Shown here: one piece after another, positions 1 through 8,857 of the stretch
How positions within the stretch are numbered: position 1 is the first letter of the stretch
Layout: the number at the start of each line of letters is the position of its first letter
NCBI RefSeq assembly: GCF_028553785.1
Contig: NZ_CP067136.1
Coordinates: forward strand, 2,204,001 to 2,268,000
Reading direction: 5' to 3'
Source of the DNA: Paracoccus fistulariae
GTDB taxonomy: Bacteria; Pseudomonadota; Alphaproteobacteria; Rhodobacterales; Rhodobacteraceae
Length of the DNA stretch: 64,000 nt
The notes under the pieces: generated by a model
Databases searched by the model: none
The model's input: only the letters and a program-made list of their open reading frames with translations
Told to the model about the DNA's origin: nothing
Made by a program: the position numbers and the translations under genes

Positions 1-537
1 ATTCACGTAAACCGCCGTCCCGGCCAGCATCCCCGCCTGACTGACCCAATAGAAGGTCCAGACCGGCATCGGTGTCAGCCCCATCAGCAGATTGACCGCA
101 AAGAAGGGCACGACCGGGATCAGGCGCAGCGAGAACAGGTAGAAGGCGCCATCGCGCTTCAGCCCCGCCTCGATCTTGTCGGCCCGCGACCCCAGCCTGG
201 CCCGCACCCAGTCCCGCGCCAGATAACGCGCGCCCAGAAAGGCCAGCGTCGCGCCGATGGCAGAGGCGAAAGAGACCAGCAGCAATCCCTGCCAGAAGCC
301 GAACATCGCCCCCGCCGCCAGCGTCAGCCAGACGGCGATGGGCAGCGACAGGGTGGTGATCGCGACATAGATCAGGAAAAACACCACGGCCACCGCGACC
401 GGGCGCGCCTGTTGCAGTTCCGTCAGCCCGGCAAGCTGATCGCGCAGGCCATCAAGGCTCAGATCCTGACCGCGCAGGAAAAACAGCACCAGAATGACGA
501 CCAGCGCAAGAATGGCTATAAGAGCAGGTCGTTTCAC
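1..537 (-). CDS. TVP38/TMEM64 family inner-membrane protein, 3' end beyond window
   Basis: I read 179 codons on the minus strand, running off the left edge. The GTG start at 537 is preceded by a GGAAGGAA ribosome site. The N-terminus is one hydrophobic helix (residues about 5-20), followed by several membrane segments and the family-type central stretch with GAMFGFWQG and RLIPVVPFF. Members of this DedA/SNARE-associated superfamily are integral membrane proteins proposed to move lipids or support envelope homeostasis; no substrate can be assigned here. The C-terminus is not visible, so length cannot be compared with the family. Confidence 0.8.
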   Translation of the reverse strand, partial: MKRPALIAILALVVILVLFFLRGQDLSLDGLRDQLAGLTELQQARPVAVAVVFFLIYVAITTLSLPIAVWLTLAAGAMFGFWQGLLLVSFASAIGATLAFLGARYLARDWVRARLGSRADKIEAGLKRDGAFYLFSLRLIPVVPFFAVNLLMGLTPMPVWTFYWVSQAGMLAGTAVYVN

Positions 538-637
538 AATGGTTCCTTCCCGAGGTTCAGCAGATCAGATCGTCATATCACTGTTGAAAGCAACTCGTTC
601 CAGAAGGCGAAACGTTACATGATTTTTCCTTGTGGCA

Positions 638-1267
638 TTACCCGCGCAGCCCGGCAACCGCCCGGACCGCTGCCTGTCCGATGCGGCGCAGCCCTGCGGC
701 ATCCTGGCCCGCGCGGGCCCGCTGCACGATCCCGCGCGCCATGGCGGCGATCAGCGACGCGCTGACCTGTGACGGGCAGTCACCCTCTTCCGGCCAGCCA
801 TCGGCGACAAGCCGTTCCGCGATCCGCGATTCCAGCGCGACCAGCCTGCGGTTACACTCTTCTTGCAGCAGGGCGTTATTGGTCGCGGCCTCCAGAAGCA
901 CGCTGGAGACAAGACAGCCCCGCATCCGCGGATCGCCTGCGGACAGTTGCACGATCTGGGCAAAGAAGGCGGTCAGATCCTCTTCCAGCGACCCCTTGGG
1001 ACCAAGCGCGCGCCAAACCGGCCTCAACCGCGTTTCCGCGTAATGTGCCAGCGCCGCCAGAAACAGGCCCTGTTTGCTGTCAAAGGTCTTGTACAGGCTG
1101 TGTCGCGGCATCCCCATGGCCCGGCACAACATGTCCACCGGCGCCTGATCATATCCCTTCATCCAGAAAATGCGCATCGCGGCATCCACTGCGCTGGTCT
1201 GGTCATAGCCTCGGGGGCGCCCCCTGCTCCGCAGGAATGAGGTGTCAGGCATGAACTGAACTTGCAT
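638..1267 (-). CDS. TetR/AcrR family transcriptional regulator
   Basis: About 209 residues, the usual TetR length. The N-terminal DNA-binding domain is clear: GRPRGYD, then a helix-turn-helix with AMRIFWMKGYDQAPVDML and MPRHSLYKTFDSKQGLF. The C-terminal two thirds is the helical ligand and dimer domain. The start is uncertain: ATG at 1267 or ATG at 1252, neither with a strong ribosome site. A perfect inverted repeat lies just upstream at 1285-1302, suggesting autoregulation. The ligand is unknown. The downstream dehalogenase is on the same strand but transcribed toward this gene, so no clear target is visible. Confidence 0.88.
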   Translation of the reverse strand: MQVQFMPDTSFLRSRGRPRGYDQTSAVDAAMRIFWMKGYDQAPVDMLCRAMGMPRHSLYKTFDSKQGLFLAALAHYAETRLRPVWRALGPKGSLEEDLTAFFAQIVQLSAGDPRMRGCLVSSVLLEAATNNALLQEECNRRLVALESRIAERLVADGWPEEGDCPSQVSASLIAAMARGIVQRARAGQDAAGLRRIGQAAVRAVAGLRG

Positions 1268-1284
1268 CAACGATCCGGTTTCAG

Positions 1285-1302
1285 GATAGCTGACACGCTA
1301 TC
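1285..1302. promoter_or_regulatory. Putative TetR operator palindrome
   Basis: GATAGC and GCTATC form perfect 6-bp arms around a 6-nt spacer, 18-33 bp upstream of the two candidate starts of the TetR gene. Size and position fit a TetR-dimer operator for autorepression. This is inferred from symmetry and placement only. Confidence 0.5.
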
Positions 1303-1370
1303 AGCCAACAAGTTAACCATACGTAAATTTGCGTCAGAACTGATTTATTTTCCTTGGGCGCAGCGGCCCC

Positions 1371-2057
1371 TCAGCTGCCCCATTCCAAGACGATTTTCTG
1401 CGCCAGCCGGGACAGGTCGGGCGCCACCAGATCCGGCTGCGGCACATGCGCACCGGGCAGCGGCGCGTTGACGCCATGCGTGACCAGCGCGCCCTTGCCG
1501 CCAAGCGCCTGCATCCCCATCGTGTCCCAGACATGGCAGGCCACAAGGCACAGGTCCGAAAACGGCGCCTGCAGCGCATCGGCCACCAGCTGATAGGTCT
1601 GCGGCGCGGGTTTGAAATGGCCCGAGGGCGCGACGCTGAAGGCGCCTTCGAAGAAATGGCCCAGACCGGCCATATCCAGCGTCGACGGCCCGTCCGAGGG
1701 CGGCGAATTCGTCAGCGTGACCATGCGAAATCCGCTGCTGCGCAGCAGATCCAGCGCCATGGCCGCGTCCGGATGTGCGGGCATGGATCCAAGCCTGCGG
1801 CGCAGATGCGCCACATCGCTGTCGGAAATCGTCCGCCCGCGGATCTGCCCCATCATCTGCAGCACCGACCCGGCCAGCGTGGCAAAATTCTCTTTCACGC
1901 CGATCAGGGTCAGGCTTTGTGAATAAAGGATCAGCTGCGCGAACCAGTCGCGCATCACCGCCGGATCGCCAAAGAGATCGTCGAAAACCGGTTCAAGATA
2001 GGTCAGATCCAGCAGGGTCTCATTCACGTCAAACACCAGAATGGGGCGTGTCGGCAT
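1371..2057 (-). CDS. Haloacid dehalogenase, type II (HAD superfamily)
   Basis: 228 residues. The start at 2057 is chosen because AAGGAG lies about 7 nt upstream; the longer reading to 2105 has no such site. HAD motif I is at the N-terminus (VFDVNETLLDL, first Asp the nucleophile), with later LTNSPPSD (motif II Ser/Thr region) and a C-terminal WDTMGMQALGGKGALV as in type II (S)-2-haloacid dehalogenases. Such enzymes hydrolyse the halogen from 2-haloalkanoic acids, but many relatives act on other small substrates, so the natural substrate is unproven. It stands alone between the TetR gene and the nrsF-like gene. Confidence 0.85.
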   Translation of the reverse strand: MPTRPILVFDVNETLLDLTYLEPVFDDLFGDPAVMRDWFAQLILYSQSLTLIGVKENFATLAGSVLQMMGQIRGRTISDSDVAHLRRRLGSMPAHPDAAMALDLLRSSGFRMVTLTNSPPSDGPSTLDMAGLGHFFEGAFSVAPSGHFKPAPQTYQLVADALQAPFSDLCLVACHVWDTMGMQALGGKGALVTHGVNAPLPGAHVPQPDLVAPDLSRLAQKIVLEWGS

Positions 2058-2262
2058 GCTGCACTCCTTCCGCTTGCCTATGGACCGGAACCGGCCGGAC
2101 ATCATGCGGCGGCATTGTTACAGGACCGTCGCATGTCCCGATCTTTCACCATCGCGAAGGTTTGCGCCATAGCCCGGCATGGATTCGCAGGTCGGTTTTC
2201 CGGCGCGGCACAAAGGCGCCGCCCGGCAGTTGACAGGGCGATCCGACCCCGGGGCAAGCGGC

Positions 2263-2913
2263 CTACCAGCTGAGATAGCGTTTGCCGGCCAGCGCGCCCA
2301 GGGTGCTGGCGATCAGCATTGCCAGCCCATACCAGATGGTAAAGAACAAGGGCGAATCCTCGACGCAATGCAGCGCATAGCCTGCGGCAATCCCGGCGGA
2401 CCCCGCCAGCCCGATCAGCGCGCCGGTCAGCGCCGGCCGCACCGATGCGCCACGGCGGAACACGAAGATCCCTGTGATCAGGGTGGGCAGCGACAGCAGG
2501 GTGATGATAACCATGCAGCCGATGGCCGTATTGCCCATGATCCCCGGGATCACCTGTGACGAAGGTGTCTGAACCAGACGCGCCGTGAACAGCGCCAGCG
2601 CGGCAATCGCGGGGATGGCCAGAACGCCCAGATGCAGCGGCAGACCCGGACGCGAGGCCCGCAGCGCCAGTGCCAGCGCAGGCACCGACAAGGCCAGCGG
2701 CAACAGCGACTTGGCCAGCACCTCGGGTTGACGCATAAGCTGGCCCAGATTGGCGCGCGGCCCGAATATCATCAGGAACAGCGCCACGGTCACCACCATC
2801 GCAGCCAGCAGCACGGCTGTCGCAAAGCCCGCCGACAGCCGCGCCGGGGGCGGGCTGGCTGCAAGACGCCGGATCAGGTCGTCAGTGGCTTCTGTTGCGG
2901 GGCGGTTCGTCAT
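2263..2913 (-). CDS. nrsF: NrsF-like anti-sigma factor (DUF1109 family membrane protein)
   Basis: 216 residues with about six hydrophobic segments and short loops, matching the DUF1109/NrsF family of membrane anti-sigma factors. It starts inside the stop codon of the sigma gene (ATGA overlap at 2910-2913), so the two are translationally coupled. In Caulobacter, NrsF holds the ECF sigma factor SigF inactive until heavy-metal or oxidative stress; the same role is inferred here. The soluble N-terminus includes residues LIRRLAASPPPARL. It is the last gene of the leftward bufferin operon. Confidence 0.85.
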   Translation of the reverse strand: MTNRPATEATDDLIRRLAASPPPARLSAGFATAVLLAAMVVTVALFLMIFGPRANLGQLMRQPEVLAKSLLPLALSVPALALALRASRPGLPLHLGVLAIPAIAALALFTARLVQTPSSQVIPGIMGNTAIGCMVIITLLSLPTLITGIFVFRRGASVRPALTGALIGLAGSAGIAAGYALHCVEDSPLFFTIWYGLAMLIASTLGALAGKRYLSW

Positions 2914-3452
2914 TTCATCCTCTGTGCCAGTTCGGACAGGCGTTTCATGGCGCGATGCAGCGCCACACGCGCCGCACCCGGCGATACCCCCAGTTCTTCG
3001 GCGGCATCCTCGGTGCTTTGGCCTTCGATGCGCACGGCGCGCACCAGCGCGGCGGATCGGTCGTCGATCATGCCCAGCAGCCGGTCGGCATCCCGCGCGG
3101 CAAGCGGCATGGGTCCGGGTTCGGCCTCCAGCATCTCGGCCACGTCGTCAATCGGCAGATGGATCTGCCGACCGCGCTTGCGAAAAGCATCGACGACCTT
3201 GTGGCGGGCGACCGCGTAAAGCCAGGGCCGGATGGGCGAAACCCCGTCCCAGCTGCCGCGCTTCAGATGGATCGCCAGCAATACCTCTTGCAGCACATCT
3301 TCGTGCAGATCGGGCGGCAGCCCCCGGCCCCGTGCGCGGATCAGCGAGCGTAGCGGCGGCGTCACCTCGGTCAGGAAACAATGGAACGCCTGCCCGTCGC
3401 CCTGATTGGCGCGGGTCATCAGCTCATTCCAAATCCGATCCTTGTCCAGCAC
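2910..3452 (-). CDS. sigF: ECF sigma factor, SigF-like
   Basis: About 180 residues from a GTG at 3452; an alternative ATG is at 3419. Region 2 is seen as DVLQEVLLAIHLKRGSWD and PWLYAVARHKVVDAFRKR. Region 4 is seen as EGQSTEDAAEELGVSPGAARVALHRAMKRL, a helix-turn-helix for -35 recognition. Its partner nrsF overlaps it by 4 nt. In Caulobacter, SigF drives DUF2282/DUF692/DUF2063/DoxX genes, and the same set lies directly upstream here, so it is probably autoregulated as part of that operon. The long upstream in-frame extension overlaps doxX and is rejected. Confidence 0.88.
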   Translation of the reverse strand: MLDKDRIWNELMTRANQGDGQAFHCFLTEVTPPLRSLIRARGRGLPPDLHEDVLQEVLLAIHLKRGSWDGVSPIRPWLYAVARHKVVDAFRKRGRQIHLPIDDVAEMLEAEPGPMPLAARDADRLLGMIDDRSAALVRAVRIEGQSTEDAAEELGVSPGAARVALHRAMKRLSELAQRMK

Positions 3453-3474
3453 GGCCTCCGCCCTTGCGGCAGGC

Positions 3475-3504
3475 AGTCTAGCACCGCCGCTGCCCGGCAG
3501 GCAA
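3475..3504 (-). promoter_or_regulatory. Possible sigma-70-type promoter for sigF-nrsF
   Basis: On the minus strand TTGCCT (3504-3499) and TAGACT (3480-3475) are separated by 18 bp and lie shortly upstream of the sigF start at 3452. It could give basal expression of the regulators independent of the bufferin promoter. The match is partial. Confidence 0.3.
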
Positions 3505-3600
3505 TGCCAGCCCGCGCCGATATCCACCGCCATCGTCATGCGCGGCCGACCCGCGCCGGGTCCGGGCGCATATCGCTGGCAAGGGATCGCGGCGAACAGG

Positions 3601-4029
3601 TCATCGCCGCGCCCGATCCAGTCCAAGGGCATAATCCACCGAGACACGCCCCGGCCCATAGGCCGCCACGGCCAGCAGCGCCGACGCCCACAGGCCATGC
3701 GTGATCCAGGCTTCGGGATAGACGAAGATCTGGATCACCGCCGTCATGGCCAGCAGCCCAAGCGCCGACAGCCGCGTCAGCAGGCCCAGCACCAGCAGCA
3801 CGGGCAGCGCATGTTCGGCCGCCGTCGCCATCACCGCCGCCAGCTTGGACGGGATCAGCGGCAGGGCATATTCATGTTCGAACAGGAACCAGGTCGAGTC
3901 CTTGATGGTAAACCCCTCGACCTTGGTGCGGCCGGATTGCCAGAAGATGATCGCCGGAAAGATCCGCAGCATCAGCGCCACGAGATCGGCAGGGATCCGG
4001 GCGCAGAGGGCGTTGATGCGCCTCAGCAT
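3601..4029 (-). CDS. DoxX family membrane protein of the bufferin operon
   Basis: 142 residues with four predicted membrane helices, for example [29 protein letters not shown] and [14 protein letters not shown]. The ATG at 4029 overlaps the end of the DUF2063 gene, indicating coupled translation. DoxX-type proteins accompany DUF692/DUF2063/DUF2282 genes in SigF regulons and gold-induced gene sets. They are thought to serve the peptide or a quinone-linked step at the inner membrane; the exact role is not known. The longer open frame to 4518 runs through the neighbouring gene and is not used. Confidence 0.85.
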   Translation of the reverse strand: MLRRINALCARIPADLVALMLRIFPAIIFWQSGRTKVEGFTIKDSTWFLFEHEYALPLIPSKLAAVMATAAEHALPVLLVLGLLTRLSALGLLAMTAVIQIFVYPEAWITHGLWASALLAVAAYGPGRVSVDYALGLDRARR

Positions 4030-4772
4030 GGCGCACCTGCCCGGCTGATCGCGCCCTGCTGCATCAGCCAGATCAGGCGCGGGGCCGGATCGTGGTAAGG
4101 ATCGACCTGCTGCGCCTGCTCGGCGGCAAAGGCCAGCGTCTCGCCCTGATGCAACGCCTCGATCAGGGCGGCATCGGCGGGGGACAGCGCCTCGACCAGC
4201 ACATTGAAACAGGGGCTGCGCAGGATCAGCGCGATCTGCGGACCGGGCGGCAGGGGCGATTGCTGCGCCCCCGGCTGGTTCTGCGCCCAGATCGACACGG
4301 CCGGATGGGACAGCGACAGGATCGCGACCGAGGGATGCAGCGTCAGCCGCAGCTTTTCCGGATCCGCCGTCGCCAGAATGGCAGGCTCGATCAGATCGGC
4401 ATCTGCGGCGTGAAACGCCACGCCGCGCGCATATTCGAGACGTGCGACATCGGCCATATAGGGCCATTTCGCCAGCGGCGCGAAACCTGCCAGAAAATCT
4501 GCGAAACCTGCGCCCCATTGCGACAGGACCGGGCTGCGCGGCGGATCGGCCGCCAGATAGGCCTTGGCCAGCGCGGAAAAGAAATCCGCACCGACCAGCC
4601 GCTCGATCACCGGAAAGCGGCGGCCAAGCGCCTGAGTCAGGCTGACGGCCACATTATTGCGATAGACGGCATAGCGCCGCGCGGCCTCGTCCGGGTCTGT
4701 CGCGGTGACGCCCGCAGGCAGATCGCCGCCGCTTAACGCGGCGCGGAAGGCGCTTTGGATATCAGCATGCAT
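4023..4772 (-). CDS. bufC: DUF2063 partner protein of an MNIO enzyme (BufC/HvfC-like)
   Basis: 249 residues. The start at 4772 lies 11 nt inside the end of the DUF692 gene; the longer reading to 4847 has no independent support. The N-terminal DUF2063 domain is recognisable: [41 protein letters not shown] and [31 protein letters not shown]. Family knowledge says these proteins recruit the peptide precursor to the multinuclear iron enzyme, like MbnC in methanobactin synthesis. It sits between bufB and doxX in a tight operon. Confidence 0.85.
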   Translation of the reverse strand: MHADIQSAFRAALSGGDLPAGVTATDPDEAARRYAVYRNNVAVSLTQALGRRFPVIERLVGADFFSALAKAYLAADPPRSPVLSQWGAGFADFLAGFAPLAKWPYMADVARLEYARGVAFHAADADLIEPAILATADPEKLRLTLHPSVAILSLSHPAVSIWAQNQPGAQQSPLPPGPQIALILRSPCFNVLVEALSPADAALIEALHQGETLAFAAEQAQQVDPYHDPAPRLIWLMQQGAISRAGAPC

Positions 4773-5604
4773 GAGCAGCGACCCCGGCCAGGATACGGTC
4801 GGCGCGGGCGGCCTCTTGCGCCAGCACCGACCATTCGGGCACGTCATTGTCCCACTCGACCAGCGTCGGCAGCGGGCCCATCCGCTCGATCACCTCGGCA
4901 AACAGCGTCCAGACCGGGTTCGAGACCGGCGCGCCATGGCTGTCGATCAGTAGCGGCCCCGAGGGCAGATCCTCGGAATCATGGCCGCCCAGATGGATTT
5001 CGCCAACCTTGGCCATGGGGAAATCGGCCAGATAGGCGCGGGGATCCTTGCGGTGATTGGTGCAGGAGACGAAGACATTGTTCACATCCAGCAGCAGGCC
5101 ACAGCCGGTGCGTGCGGCGATGTCGGCCATGAATTCGGTTTCGGGAATGGTGGATTGCGCGAACAGCACATAGGTGGCCGGGTTTTCCAGCAACATCCGC
5201 CGCCCCAGAAATTCCTGCACCTGATCGACATGGTCGCAGATCGTGGCCAGCGTTTCTTCGGTATAGGGCAAGGGCAGAAGGTCGTTCAGATATTCGGCCC
5301 CGTGGCTGGACCAGGCCAGATGTTCGGAAAAGCTGTCGGGCTGATAGCGGTCGCACAGCGATTTCAGCCGCGCCAGATGCGCCTGATCCAGACCGTTGGC
5401 GCCGCCGATCGACAGCCCCACGCCATGAAGCGAGATTGCGTGATCGTTGCGCAGCGCGGTCAGTTGCGCATGCGGCAGACCGCCCGCGCCCATGTAGTTT
5501 TCGGCATGAACCTCGAAAAAGGCGGGCGGGTTCATATCCTTGCGGATGTCGGCGAAATGTTCGGGCTTGAAGCCAAGGCCGGCACGGGGTGGCAGACGGG
5601 TCAT
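4762..5604 (-). CDS. bufB: MNIO family enzyme (DUF692), bufferin-modifying
   Basis: 280 residues from the ATG at 5604, preceded by a strong AGGAGG-type site. The DUF692 TIM-barrel features are clear: [12 protein letters not shown] at the start, [53 protein letters not shown] and GEIHLGGH. These carry the His/Asp/Glu/Asn ligands of the di- or tri-iron site. MNIO enzymes oxidatively convert cysteines of small peptides to heterocycles. The adjacent four-cysteine DUF2282 peptide is the evident substrate. The expected product is a periplasmic metal-chelating, probably copper-binding, bufferin. Confidence 0.9.
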   Translation of the reverse strand: MTRLPPRAGLGFKPEHFADIRKDMNPPAFFEVHAENYMGAGGLPHAQLTALRNDHAISLHGVGLSIGGANGLDQAHLARLKSLCDRYQPDSFSEHLAWSSHGAEYLNDLLPLPYTEETLATICDHVDQVQEFLGRRMLLENPATYVLFAQSTIPETEFMADIAARTGCGLLLDVNNVFVSCTNHRKDPRAYLADFPMAKVGEIHLGGHDSEDLPSGPLLIDSHGAPVSNPVWTLFAEVIERMGPLPTLVEWDNDVPEWSVLAQEAARADRILAGVAAHAC

Positions 5605-5652
5605 GATTTCCTCCTGATTGTCCGGGCGCGGGCTGGCCGCGCCCGGCATGTC

Positions 5653-5958
5653 TTATGCGGGCAGATCGCGATCCAGCGGCTCCAGCGAGCCCTTGCGCAT
5701 GCTGCCGTCATCGGCGGCGGGCACTTCGGTCGTCATGCAGGTGCCGGCGGGAACCAGTTCCCAGGCATTGCCCTGATAATCCAGGGTCGAGGTGCCTGCA
5801 CAGGTCGTGCCCGGCCCGGCGGCGCAGTCATTTTCACCAGCCATGGAAACGCCGTAGCATTTCTCCATTTCTTCGGCCTGAACCGGCGTCACAGCCATTG
5901 CGCCCAGGGCGCAGGCCAGCGACGCACCAAGCGCCAGGCGTGAGGTCATTTTGGTCAT
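5653..5958 (-). CDS. bufA: Bufferin precursor peptide (DUF2282)
   Basis: 101 residues from the ATG at 5958 with a GGGAG site upstream. It has a cleavable Sec signal (hydrophobic 8-23, cleavage likely after VQA at residue 28). The mature part carries four cysteines at about 34, 45, 53 and 74 in the DUF2282 pattern ([36 protein letters not shown]). In this family the cysteines are modified by the MNIO enzyme and the peptide sequesters copper or similar metals in the periplasm. A SigF-like promoter candidate lies upstream. The longer frame to 6153 lacks a start signal. Confidence 0.9.
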   Translation of the reverse strand: MTKMTSRLALGASLACALGAMAVTPVQAEEMEKCYGVSMAGENDCAAGPGTTCAGTSTLDYQGNAWELVPAGTCMTTEVPAADDGSMRKGSLEPLDRDLPA

Positions 5959-6009
5959 GGTGTAGTCTCCCTTTTGATCGGAAGGCATCGTCGCCTTCTC
6001 ATGAAACTG

Positions 6010-6036
6010 CTCGGGGCGGGGGTAATGTTTGTTACA
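6010..6036 (-). promoter_or_regulatory. ECF (SigF-type) promoter candidate of the bufferin operon
   Basis: On the minus strand TGTAAC (6036-6031) is followed after 16 bp by CCGAG (6014-6010), about 50 nt upstream of the bufA start. A GTAAC-type -35 with a CGA-containing -10 fits ECF promoters, and the operon encodes its own ECF sigma factor. The assignment is by pattern and my memory of the Caulobacter SigF consensus. Confidence 0.5.
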
Positions 6037-6220
6037 AATTTCTCTGCAAAAAATCTGCAGAGGGCTGGATAACCTTATAAAAACACGGTTTTTTCTGCGG
6101 TTTCGGACTGCGCTTGGCGTGGCATGGCAGCGCCCCGGTGGCGCCTTTGCCACCTCTGCACTGGACTAAGCGGCGGAAATTTGACGTGATGGCCGGAGAC
6201 AGCCCCAAGCGATATGGTTC

Positions 6221-7150
6221 ATGCCCCAGCTTACCCTGCGCCAGATCGAAGTCATTCGCGCCGTCGTGCTGACCGGAACGATCACCGGCGCGGCGCGGAT
6301 GCTGAATGTCTCGCCCCCCGGGATCAGCCGCCTTGTGAAACATACCGAAGAATCGCTGGGCGTGCGGCTGTTCGAACGCCGGGGCAGCGTCTATGTCCCT
6401 GCCTCCGAGGCCACCGCGATCTTCGATCAGATCGGTCGCGTGTTCAGCGGGGTCGAGAACCTGAACCGCGCCGTCGATTCCCTGCAGCGCGGCGAGGCGG
6501 TGGACCTGTCCTTCGCCTCGGCCCCGTCGGTGGCGCAGTTCATCGCGGCACGCGCGGTGCGCCCGGTCCGGCAGCGTTATCCCGATCTGTTCATCGACCT
6601 GAACATCCTGAAGATCGAGGAAACCATCGACTATCTGATGCTGGATCGCGGGGAATTCGTGCTGATGAGCAGCGCGGTCGAAAATGCCGGGATCAGCAAT
6701 GATATCGCCGCCCGTGGTCGGCTGGCGGCCATCGTACCCGAGGGGCATGCATTGGCGGGCCGTAACGAAGTCTCGGTCCATGACCTGATCCGCTATCCGA
6801 TGATCGGGGTCGATCCCAAGGATCCCTATGGCCAGGTCTGCGCCTTTCCGCTGCAACAGGCGGGGTTGCCGGTGCGCTATTCGATGCGCGGCCGGTTTGC
6901 GCAAACGGTTGTCAGCCTTGTCCGGCATGGGCTGGGTGTCGCGGTCATCGATGAGTTTTCCGTGGCCGAGCTTTACATGCCCGGCGTGGTCCGTCTGCGC
7001 CTGACCGAAGAGGCGCCGATCACCATCTATATCGTGACCAAGACCGGCCGCGTCCTGTCCCCCTTTGCGGAATATGCGCTTCTTCAGTTGCGACGCGAAT
7101 TGCAGCGCGCCACGGAATCACGACCTTGGGAACAACGCAAGGCAAGATAG
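6221..7150 (+). CDS. LysR family transcriptional regulator
   Basis: 309 residues, standard for LysR. The N-terminal winged helix is clear (LRQIEVIRAVVLTGTITGAA, LNVSPPGISRLVKHTEESLG, RLFER), and the rest is the two-lobed effector domain. It is followed in the same direction by the tctCBA-qsuB-aroE-like operon, with 121 bp between containing a perfect palindrome at 7161-7175. It is the likely regulator of that operon, responding to a transported carboxylate or a pathway intermediate such as protocatechuate or dehydroshikimate; the effector is inferred. Confidence 0.9.
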   Translation: MPQLTLRQIEVIRAVVLTGTITGAARMLNVSPPGISRLVKHTEESLGVRLFERRGSVYVPASEATAIFDQIGRVFSGVENLNRAVDSLQRGEAVDLSFASAPSVAQFIAARAVRPVRQRYPDLFIDLNILKIEETIDYLMLDRGEFVLMSSAVENAGISNDIAARGRLAAIVPEGHALAGRNEVSVHDLIRYPMIGVDPKDPYGQVCAFPLQQAGLPVRYSMRGRFAQTVVSLVRHGLGVAVIDEFSVAELYMPGVVRLRLTEEAPITIYIVTKTGRVLSPFAEYALLQLRRELQRATESRPWEQRKAR

Positions 7151-7160
7151 GCCGCCCAGA

Positions 7161-7175
7161 TTAACATGATGTTAA
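7161..7175. promoter_or_regulatory. Operator-like palindrome upstream of tctC
   Basis: TTAACAT and ATGTTAA are perfect 7-bp arms around one base. The site lies between the LysR stop and tctC and contains the T-N11-A pattern typical of LysR sites. It is the best candidate operator for the transport and catabolic operon. Confidence 0.5.
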
Positions 7176-7271
7176 CGATCGGTATGAATTTGTATTTGCG
7201 GTAAAGGTCGGTTCTTCACATGATGCAATCCATGGAGACTGCAGGATTCTCTTGCAGCAAGGGAGGCATAT

Positions 7272-8279
7272 ATGAACCGGACTTTCGTAAAATTCGCAAC
7301 GGCCCTGGCCCTGACCACCAGCCTTGCTGGCGGCGCGGCACTGGCACAGGATTATCCCAGCAAGGAAATCCAGGGCATCATCCAATGGGGGGCCGGCGGC
7401 TCGACCGATACTGTCATGCGCACCGTGACCCCGCATGCCGAGGCGGTGCTTGGCGGCACGGTGGTAATGAAGAACATGACCGGCGGCGTCGGCGCCATTG
7501 CGACGAAATTCGTCTATGCGCAGAAGGCTGACGGCTACACCCTGCTGATGGGCGCCGAAAACCCGCTGCTTTACAAGGTGATGGGGCTGGGCGATATCGA
7601 CTATTCCGAATTCACCCCGATCAATATCCTGGCCCGCGGCATTCCCATTCTGGTGGCCAATAACGACGCGCCCTTCGACGATTTCGCCGGGATGATCGCC
7701 TATATTCAGGCCAATCCGAATACGGTGAAATTCGGCTCGACCGGGCCGGGCGGTCTGGCCTCGGTGGTGACGGCAATGCTGAGATCGCAGACCGACATGC
7801 CCGTGACCGAGGTGCCCTATGACGGCGACGGCCCGGCGCTGACCGCGCTGCAAGGCGGCGCAATCGACGTGATGCCCGCAGTTCTGGGCGCGACGGTCGA
7901 GGGCATCAAGGGCGGTCGGATGAAGGCCATCACGCTGATCGACACCGAACCGTTCGAGGCCTTGCCGGATCTGCCCGCACTGGGCCAGACAAACCCGGAA
8001 TATGCGAGCTACCTGCCCTGGGGCCCGTTCTTCGGCGTCTTCGTGAAGAATGGCACCCCTGACGAGATCGTCACCAAGCTGACCGAGGCCTATGCCACCG
8101 GTGCGCAAAGCGAGGATTTCGTCAAGCTGATGGCCGATCGTGGCTATGTGATCGAAAGCATGGCGGGTCAGGAGGCCACCGATTTCCTGAACAACTGGCA
8201 ATCGGTCACCTCATGGCTGATCCAGGATGCCGGTCTGGCCAAGAAATCGCCGGAAGAATTCGGCATCCCGCGCCCCTGA
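7272..8279 (+). CDS. tctC: Tripartite tricarboxylate transporter substrate-binding protein (TctC family)
   Basis: 335 residues with a Sec signal peptide (about residues 1-24, cleavage near ALA-QD) after a GGGAGG site. The Bug/TctC fold is recognised from YPSKEIQGIIQWGAGGSTDTVMR near the N-terminus, KNMTGGVGAIATKFVYAQKADGYTL and KFGSTGPGGLASVV. It captures a carboxylate in the periplasm for TctA/TctB. The operon includes shikimate-type enzymes, so a hydroaromatic or aromatic acid such as quinate, shikimate or protocatechuate is a reasonable ligand, inferred from context only. Confidence 0.9.
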   Translation: MNRTFVKFATALALTTSLAGGAALAQDYPSKEIQGIIQWGAGGSTDTVMRTVTPHAEAVLGGTVVMKNMTGGVGAIATKFVYAQKADGYTLLMGAENPLLYKVMGLGDIDYSEFTPINILARGIPILVANNDAPFDDFAGMIAYIQANPNTVKFGSTGPGGLASVVTAMLRSQTDMPVTEVPYDGDGPALTALQGGAIDVMPAVLGATVEGIKGGRMKAITLIDTEPFEALPDLPALGQTNPEYASYLPWGPFFGVFVKNGTPDEIVTKLTEAYATGAQSEDFVKLMADRGYVIESMAGQEATDFLNNWQSVTSWLIQDAGLAKKSPEEFGIPRP

Positions 8280-8344
8280 CAGCGCCCCGCGCCGCCCCGG
8301 AATTAGCCGGGGCGGATCCTTTCTGATCGGACAGAGGAAACGCC

Positions 8345-8857
8345 ATGTCTGACAATCGCAAGCGCAGCGCCGGAGAGCTGGGATTCAACGCCCTGCTGTT
8401 CATCGCCAGCCTGGTGCTGCTGTGGAACGCCTACAAAATTTCCGGATTTGAATCGATTAGCTCTCCCGGCTCATTGCCGATGGCGGTCGCCCTGGCAATG
8501 GTGGTCAGCTCTGGCCTGATCCTGCTGGAGAATTTTCGCACGCCGGACCGCGACGGCACCGTCTTTTTCAAGGATATCCTGCCGCCGGTCGTGATCGTGA
8601 TGATGCTGTTCATCTCGGGCTATGCGGTGCTGCTGGTGCCTTTGGGCTTCCTGCCGACCTCGCTGCTGTTTCTGTTCGTCTCGATCCTCTACCTGCGGCA
8701 TGGCGGACCGGTCTTTGCCTTTACCGTGTCGCTGGCCTCTCTCATCGGCGTCTATGTCGTCTTCCGTCTGATCTTCAGCGTGCTGATGCCTGCCGGGATC
8801 GTCCCCGAGGGCGAGATTCTGGCCGCGTTCGGACGTATTTTCACGGGGGCTAACTGA
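8345..8857 (+). CDS. tctB: Tripartite tricarboxylate transporter small membrane subunit (TctB family)
   Basis: 170 residues with four predicted membrane helices, for example ELGFNALLFIASLVLLWNAY and LPPVVIVMMLFISGYAVLLV. An AGAGGAAA site precedes the ATG. Its stop overlaps the start of tctA (TGATG at 8855-8859), as usual for this pair. TctB is the poorly conserved small subunit of the secondary transporter; size, topology and position make the call. Confidence 0.88.
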   Translation: MSDNRKRSAGELGFNALLFIASLVLLWNAYKISGFESISSPGSLPMAVALAMVVSSGLILLENFRTPDRDGTVFFKDILPPVVIVMMLFISGYAVLLVPLGFLPTSLLFLFVSILYLRHGGPVFAFTVSLASLIGVYVVFRLIFSVLMPAGIVPEGEILAAFGRIFTGAN

